The notes under the pieces are model-generated. The model searched no databases and was not told the DNA's origin. It was given only the letters and a program-made list of their open reading frames with translations. Below, in pieces: positions 58,134 to 64,000 of a DNA stretch of 64,000 bases. Numbering within the stretch: position 1 is the stretch's first letter; each line of letters begins with the position of its first letter. The position numbers were made by a program, and so were the translations under genes. This DNA is from Todiramphus chloris collaris (Eukaryota > Chordata > Aves > Coraciiformes > Alcedinidae): contig JANVCC010000125.1 in the NCBI GenBank assembly GCA_025345505.1, positions 3,475,663 to 3,539,662 on the forward strand, given 5' to 3'.

Positions 58134-60673
58134 ATTTAGTAACACCATGAACCAGTTGGGGCTTGATTTCACCACCATGACCATTTCTTATCACCTGTAA
58201 CACAGAACTATGCAGAAATCCTACTCAGAATTGTGGTCCCGTTCTGCTAGGTAAGCACCAAAGCCATGGCAAGAGTCCTGCCATCAAGTAACATACATTT
58301 GGAGTAACATCTTTAACCCTAAACAGCATCCTTCTACTGCAGATCTCCTGAGCGCGATAGCACAAAGTTCTTCTCTGATACATCTCAGATGAAAACATGA
58401 AATTAATCTGAGCTGAGTTTATGCCTGCAGGTATATTGCAGTGATTTAACCATATATGCCTTTTGTCTAATACATTTGTCATAAAATGGTATTTTCCACA
58501 AACCTACCAGAATAAACAGAATATTTTGTTTACAGAAATAGCCTTGGGTTTAAAGTGGGAAAAAAAAAAAAATACCCTGATACTTTCTGTTTTAAATGTA
58601 TTTTTAACAAACATTTCAAAAGCATTGGAATTTTCTATTTAAAAATGTGGTTTTAAACCCAAAAAATGCATAATTCACGTTGCTAATTGTCCTTTGAAGT
58701 TACAACATTTAACAAATATTTAGAAATCTAAGCCTCAAAGAATTATTTTTTATTCATATCTGTTACACCGTAATATTACATCTAATAACAAACAGACAAA
58801 AATGCCAAGTTCTTCTATATAATGAAAAGAATAATAAGCACTATTAAAAGATATAAAATAGTTTAAAAATATATTTAAAGAAAAACAAAATGAGAAAATG
58901 GGATATATCTGTGGAAATACCTCTTCTTTCAGAATCAAGGTCAAAATTTGATCAGGGTCTAGGTGGCCTAAACCAACTTTCAACATGAAGAAATTGGTGC
59001 TGTCACCTCTTTCAGATTCTCAGGGTGTCACTTAGAGATGCAAACACGATGGCTGCTCTTTGATGCATCTTAAACTCATGTTTCCATACTTCAGCTGAGA
59101 TATCTTAAAGCCTCTTCAGACATATTCCCTTCTTTCAACATAGCTGTAATACGTTAATATCACAAAGAAGAATTTTGTCTTTTTGTTTATCACATGCCCA
59201 CACTCAGTGATGCACTTGTCTTTGTATACAGAGGGTGAAAGAAAAGCAATCTTTCAAGTTATAATTAAATGTATTCTCTTTTATTCTCATTTATTCTTTT
59301 CACCCTTAGGTAAGGTGCCCAGACTTGAAAGCATCATGTCCTCTTAATTAACAAACTATAGAGAAATGCAGTTTTCCAGAAGTGGATGAGAACATTAAAA
59401 TTGTTCCCTGGGAACATACTGTTCACATACATCAGTATGTGGCTGTCATATATCATTACTGAAATGGATGTGGAGTGTTGTCTCTATTCAATAGATGTCC
59501 AAGATTTCAGATGTTCACTCGTGTTCTGTGGACTTTATTGTGATAGCAAAGCATTTATCAATGACAAAAAGAAAATCACTTTCAAGTGGACTTCAAGGCT
59601 AGGCATTCACTAGTGAAAAGCAGCTCATAAATCAGCTTAAAAATATTACTATTCTACTGTGAAATAATTTCTTTTCCTGATGTATCCAGGGGACTTGTTG
59701 ACTTTCTTAAGCAGAGTTGCAAAAGAAATATTACACACTCCTTTGTCAAAGTGAGAGGCTTTATTGGAACAAGTTTCATGGGAAAGACTTGAAGCCAGGA
59801 TGGTGATTTGTTTCTGATTAGAGATATTTGGGTAGCATAAAATAATCCTCCAACCCAACATCCTATCCAGTAATGCTAAAGGCTTTGGGAACAGTTATAG
59901 AATTCATCCTTTGGAAGATTATGGAATAAAATTCATAGTCTTAACAGATACAGAAAGAATCCTAAGGGAAAGCAGACTGTGATTGCGTGAAACTTAAAAA
60001 TCAGACATGAAGTCAGTGGCCAACTGAAAATAAGACCCAAATTTTCTGGGTCTTGATACCGTATCTTTTCCATTGGAATTTATTTCCAGTATATTGCCAC
60101 TACAAAACGAATATCAATCTCTATTATACCCTTGAATGCATTTATACTTTTGTAGCTTCTACACTGAATAGAAATTCTGGGAACTAAAGAGCAGCAAACC
60201 CCAGGGCTCTACCTAGCATATTGGTTGAAATAATCACTGAACAGAGAGAAACAAATACATTAAAAAGTATAAGGTGCTATCAGTTACGTTCTCTAAAGGC
60301 AGTGGTTAACTTACTAGTCTTTCAACCTTTACAGACGCTATCAGTGGCACATCAGCTGATATAATAATGCTTGTTGCTGGGTACTCCTATGCTAAAGATA
60401 CCTAATTCAAGCTAGTTGAGCCCTTTTTCACTGGGGAAGTTTTATTTCACATTTGCCCTCAGTGAAGTGTTCTCAGGCAGACAAGCACCACAAAAGTGCC
60501 AGTAAGTAAGTAGTGGCTTCCTCAGTGTGTATCAGAGCATTGAAAATTCTTTGAAGGTACCAGGAAAATGTCCAAAGAAGCTCTATAGTATCAGGTATTT
60601 TGGTTTGCAAGGGACCTTTGGCAATATCACGCAAAAAGGACTATGAGAAAAATTTTCTAAGTAGTCGTTACCA
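58134..60673. other. Unique non-coding sequence
   Basis: No gene or transposon was recognised. It is very AT-rich at 58490-58900, with an A-rich run at 58560-58572. Open frames are below 90 codons. Confidence 0.55.
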
Positions 60674-60826
60674 CAGAAATACCGAGGTTGGCAGGTAGCT
60701 CTGGAGATCACGTAGTCCAACCCCTTTGCTCAAAGCAGGGTCAGCTAGAGCAGGTTGCCCAGGATTGTCTTCAGTTGGGTTTTGAATATCTCATAAGGAT
60801 GGAGACTCTGTGGCCTCCCTGTGAAA
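60674..60826 (-). mobile_element. CR1, diverged 3' fragment
   Basis: CAGAAATACCGAGGTTGGCA, GCTCTGGAGATCACGTAGTC, CAACCCCTTTGCTCAAAGCA, GGGTCAGCTAGAGCAGGTTG, GTTGGGTTTTGAATATCTC and GGAGACTCTGTGGCCTCCCT follow the antisense CR1 3' region. The very end of the tail is worn. About 150 bp. Confidence 0.85.
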
Positions 60827-63800
60827 TTCGGCACGTCCCAAAGTTGGTCAGCAGAAATAGTTTAGGATTCTATTGACTAGATCTCCCTCGCTTGTAACAG
60901 CAGCTGTGAGAATTGTCCGAGGTGGAGATTACTAAAGGCCATCTAAAGGCAATGCTAAACCCCGTTTTGGAAGTCAAGGAATCAAACAGGGCATTAACAG
61001 GCACAAGGAGTGGAATTCTGAGAGGTACTCTAGTGCAGAATAGTAGTGAAGCTTCCTCCAGACAGACCTTTCGATCTAGTTGAAGACAGAAACTGTACAG
61101 AGGGGGCCGGATTGAACCAGTGGGAATGATGAAAGGACTGCAACATCACTTGCATTCTGCAAGGAAGGGAAAAAAAACAAACCAATCAAGATTGTGTACA
61201 GTAGAACTACAGCAAAAGGATTAATGGCTTAGAGAAAGCAGATGCAAAGTTCTGTTCTCTTCACCTCAGACTGAAAAAAGGCAGTGGAGTGAAATAAAAA
61301 TAACAGTTCCTGCCTTTATTTGTCTCAGATGCTAGTAGAAGTCCATTCAGTCTTTGCTTCTACTCTGGAGGTCTTTGCTACAGTATCTCCTTGGGGACAG
61401 ACAGTTAGCAGGATTAGACATGCAATGGTAATATGTAAAACAAATAGCTTCAGCTAATTAATGGCACTGATTCTCAATTGCTGCAGCCATAAAGCTCAGG
61501 AAATGGTATTTTTCCTAATGGCTTGATATTTTAATACAGAAGATTCACTCTGTTTGGCACTGCTATGTTGATGAAGAGACAGGGTTTGTTTGTTTTGTTT
61601 CTTAATGAAATTCCTTAGCCAATAATTTTAATATTAACTAATTAGAAACATTCCCGCATCCTTTCACTATGCTTTTCATAGTGCTGCTTTCTGCAGTGCA
61701 ATGAATGGTTATCTTATTCTGAGCTGTGTTACTGTAGCTCAGAAAGTGTTTTGCAGCATCTTTGTCCAAAAACACGCAGCACAAAATAAAATAACATAAC
61801 ATCATGATGAGTTTAATGGTTTATTCTTTAGATTTTCTAGATAAAGCAGCCTGGTGAAACTACTCAGTGTAGTTTAAAGTAATCTTCCTTCTTCATCTTA
61901 CCTCATCTTGCTGGTTTCTCCCCTCTCTAGCTGTCTCTCCTCTCATTTTACTGCAGGTTGGCCATTGGGTTTTTCTAGCTCTGTGTGTCAGTGCCATATG
62001 CAATTCATGCAATGCAATAAAAAAATAAACCATTCAATTGCAAGGAACCGCTCCTTGCTGTGAGTCAAATGGGAAGGTATCCCAGATATCCTAGGGAAAA
62101 GCCATGAAGGGTGAGAGAAATGGGATTCCTGGCTTTTTTTTTCCCCCTTTGTTCTGCATGTCAGAGTGCAAACTGTTCCCACGTAGCAAAACATGCTGTA
62201 GAACAGAGCTGAATTCACCCACTACATTTCCTCATCTAGAATCAATGAGGATAATTAGCAGATGAAAGATCTGCTGGAAACGGATAATTTTCCATGTCAG
62301 CAGGTAGATGAGGAATCAATGAGATAGTCTCGTTCCTCTCATTTCAACAAATTTGTTCCCATTAGAGGATGTAACTCACCTTGCCTAATCCAGGAGCTGT
62401 TTGTTTGGGATGCTTGTGTGTGTCTCCTAGGCAGAACCACACAGTAGAAAATACCTGCAGCCAGGAACACAGATTCCTGGGTATAAATGCCCATTTTTCT
62501 ACTTATACCTGACCAAGTCCCAACATGCACTACTCCCAAGCACACCCACCTCTCTTGAAACTGGATAGACTGTACAAACTGGGCAATGTCCTTACTTGTT
62601 CAACAGGATCTTAGTCCACTTTGGATCTACTAAGGGCTCATTCTGAATTCACAAGTAGTCATCGAGGAGAAGAATTCCCACATTTATATTCCAAAAAGGT
62701 GAATATTCGTTAATCCTCTTCCCTGGAAAACTGAAATGGAATGGTCACAGGGTGGAGAGACAAATGGTTTAGTTAGGCTGTGGAGGAAGCTGATCAACAG
62801 CAGGTCTGAGAGGTGTTAAGTCAATGGCCATAGGTGGCTAGGTGATGGTCTGCATCAGTGACAGGGAGAGGTAGGAGTAAAGAACCTGGAAATCGGAGTG
62901 CAGGATGAACAGGGATTCAGTGCCTACAAGTGAGGCACAGGAACACTCGAGTGTGGTATTTACTGGGTGAACAGGGACACTCTCCTCCTCTTCCCTACTC
63001 AGCCTGGCCTGGACATGGCCCGTAGGAGAACTTCCCTCCCATCCCTTCCCAATCCTCTGCCTTTCCTGACATCCAGGTTTACACAGGCACTTTAATGTGT
63101 GGGAATCCAAGTGCTCTGTGTTTCCAGCCATAAAACTATGGTTGAAAACATACCTACTCAACTAAATCTGAGTAGCTTTCATTCCCTTTTGTGCATACAA
63201 CTCCACCTGAAGGACGCACATCAGTAAAAGATCTCTTCCTGCTTTACCACTGCTTGAAAGGCAGATGTTTGCTTTCATTGACCGCTGAAGACTTCACTTT
63301 TGGAGTCATTATAATTAAAACAGTAGAAGACGTTTTGTTTTCACATTTAATCTTTCTCTTTGTGAATAGGTTTCTTGAATGATTAACCCCTCTCTTTTCC
63401 CCAAGGCGACACTTACACACTTTAATAAATGGATATGTTTATTAAAATGTTACCAAAATCAGGTTTTTAAAGGATCGATTTCCCAGTTCACCCCCAAGAT
63501 TTTAAAAAGGTCACAGGAAACATAAATTATTATTAATTATTTATTTATGTCCTGTCTTCTTGCCGCAGCCAAGAGAACAGGGAGCTTAATTGCAATTGTC
63601 ATCATTATGAGCAGCAAAATTAAACATGCATATGTAATGTATTTACATTTACATAAACTGATTGTTAAAAGAAATGTAAAGTCTGAGTGAGAATGTCTCC
63701 TTTGTTCAAAGTAAGCCCTGCCCTTCTTTTCTTCATCAAGGTCTTTGCAAATAATTATGAACCACTATTAATAACAAATCTGGTTGCACAATTCAATCTC

Positions 63801-63928
63801 CTCTTTTCTGTGACTTAAAGGCAGAGGGTATTTCCTGCTCAATAGGACATTTTTCCTTAGTATAGAGAAGGGGCAGCTGGCTGTGGTCCTTGCTCTTTCC
63901 AGACTGTTAGTGACCTTTGTGTAGAAAA
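60827..63928. other. Unique non-coding sequence
   Basis: No gene or transposon was recognised. Two parts look like conserved non-coding elements: 61435-61660 and 63515-63680, both with TAATTA and related homeodomain cores. A pyrimidine tract ending in TACTGCAG (about 61919-61956) is a good splice-acceptor match, but frames after it close quickly. Confidence 0.55.
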
Positions 63929-64000
63929 CCTCTCTCCTCTGCTCTCCTCTGCTCTCTCCTCTCCTCTCCTCTCCTCTCCTCTCCTCTCCTCTCCTCTCCT
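63929..64000 (+). repeat. CTCCT pentanucleotide microsatellite, runs off window
   Basis: Imperfect CTCTCCTCTG units turn into nine perfect CTCCT units from 63956 to the window end. The complementary strand is pure purine (AGGAG). The total length cannot be known from this window. Confidence 0.97.

Noticed and set aside
1-64000. CRISPR arrays, operons, phage or plasmid features
   Set aside because: Nothing of the kind was seen. The repeats are eukaryotic retrotransposons and microsatellites.
1-64000. Endogenous retrovirus or LTR elements, tRNA and rRNA genes
   Set aside because: No primer-binding site, LTR-like pair, retroviral motif or tRNA box B was recognised by eye; a profile search could still find degraded ones.

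Overview
This window looks like a non-coding stretch of a bird chromosome, either an intergenic desert or a large intron. The main evidence is about twenty fragments of CR1, the dominant retrotransposon of birds and other sauropsids. Most have the avian 3' end built on repeats of ATTCTATGAT, and several carry decayed pieces of CR1 ORF2. I saw no SINEs, L1 elements, DNA transposons or LTR elements. The rest is AT-rich with simple repeats of mixed A/C or T/G, which also fits a bird. The sequence does not let me name the species or the neighbouring genes.

I found no convincing protein-coding gene, tRNA, rRNA or other RNA gene. The open reading frames are short and without recognisable domains, or they are translations of CR1. 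Two longer frames (minus strand 47222-47800 and plus strand 29731-30255) are recorded as unexplained.

Layout. 1-2.1 kb: AT-rich unique sequence with homeodomain-like and octamer-like sites. 2.1 kb: small CR1 ORF2 remnant. 2.2-10.4 kb: unique sequence with a 400-N assembly gap at 7048-7447. 10.4-16.8 kb: six CR1 pieces, including one that kept the endonuclease part of ORF2 but lost the reverse transcriptase. 16.8-32 kb: scattered CR1 fragments, a TTTCC pentanucleotide array broken by a 10-N gap, a 190-bp A-rich block, and a CR1 split by a T-rich expansion. 32-39.5 kb: long repeat-poor interval. 39.5-41.6 kb: two CR1 copies. 41.6-48.1 kb: another repeat-poor interval. 48.1-50.8 kb: a cluster of four CR1 fragments, two of them meeting tail to tail. 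52.5 kb: a well-preserved CR1. 57.4-58.1 kb: a CR1 with a second CR1 nested inside it. 58.1-63.9 kb: mostly unique, with one CR1 relic. 63.9-64 kb: a CTCCT array running off the end.

Together the CR1 pieces cover roughly 8 kb, about an eighth of the window. They range from very old (50530-50797) to well preserved (39493-39736 and 52548-52990). The clearest pattern is that CR1 copies sit on or beside the 3' ends of older CR1 copies (near 15077, 49598 and 57946). Two copies have also lost the reverse transcriptase region while keeping flanking parts. I see no sign of a new biological system; the best leads are these nested or deleted CR1 structures and several candidate conserved non-coding elements.
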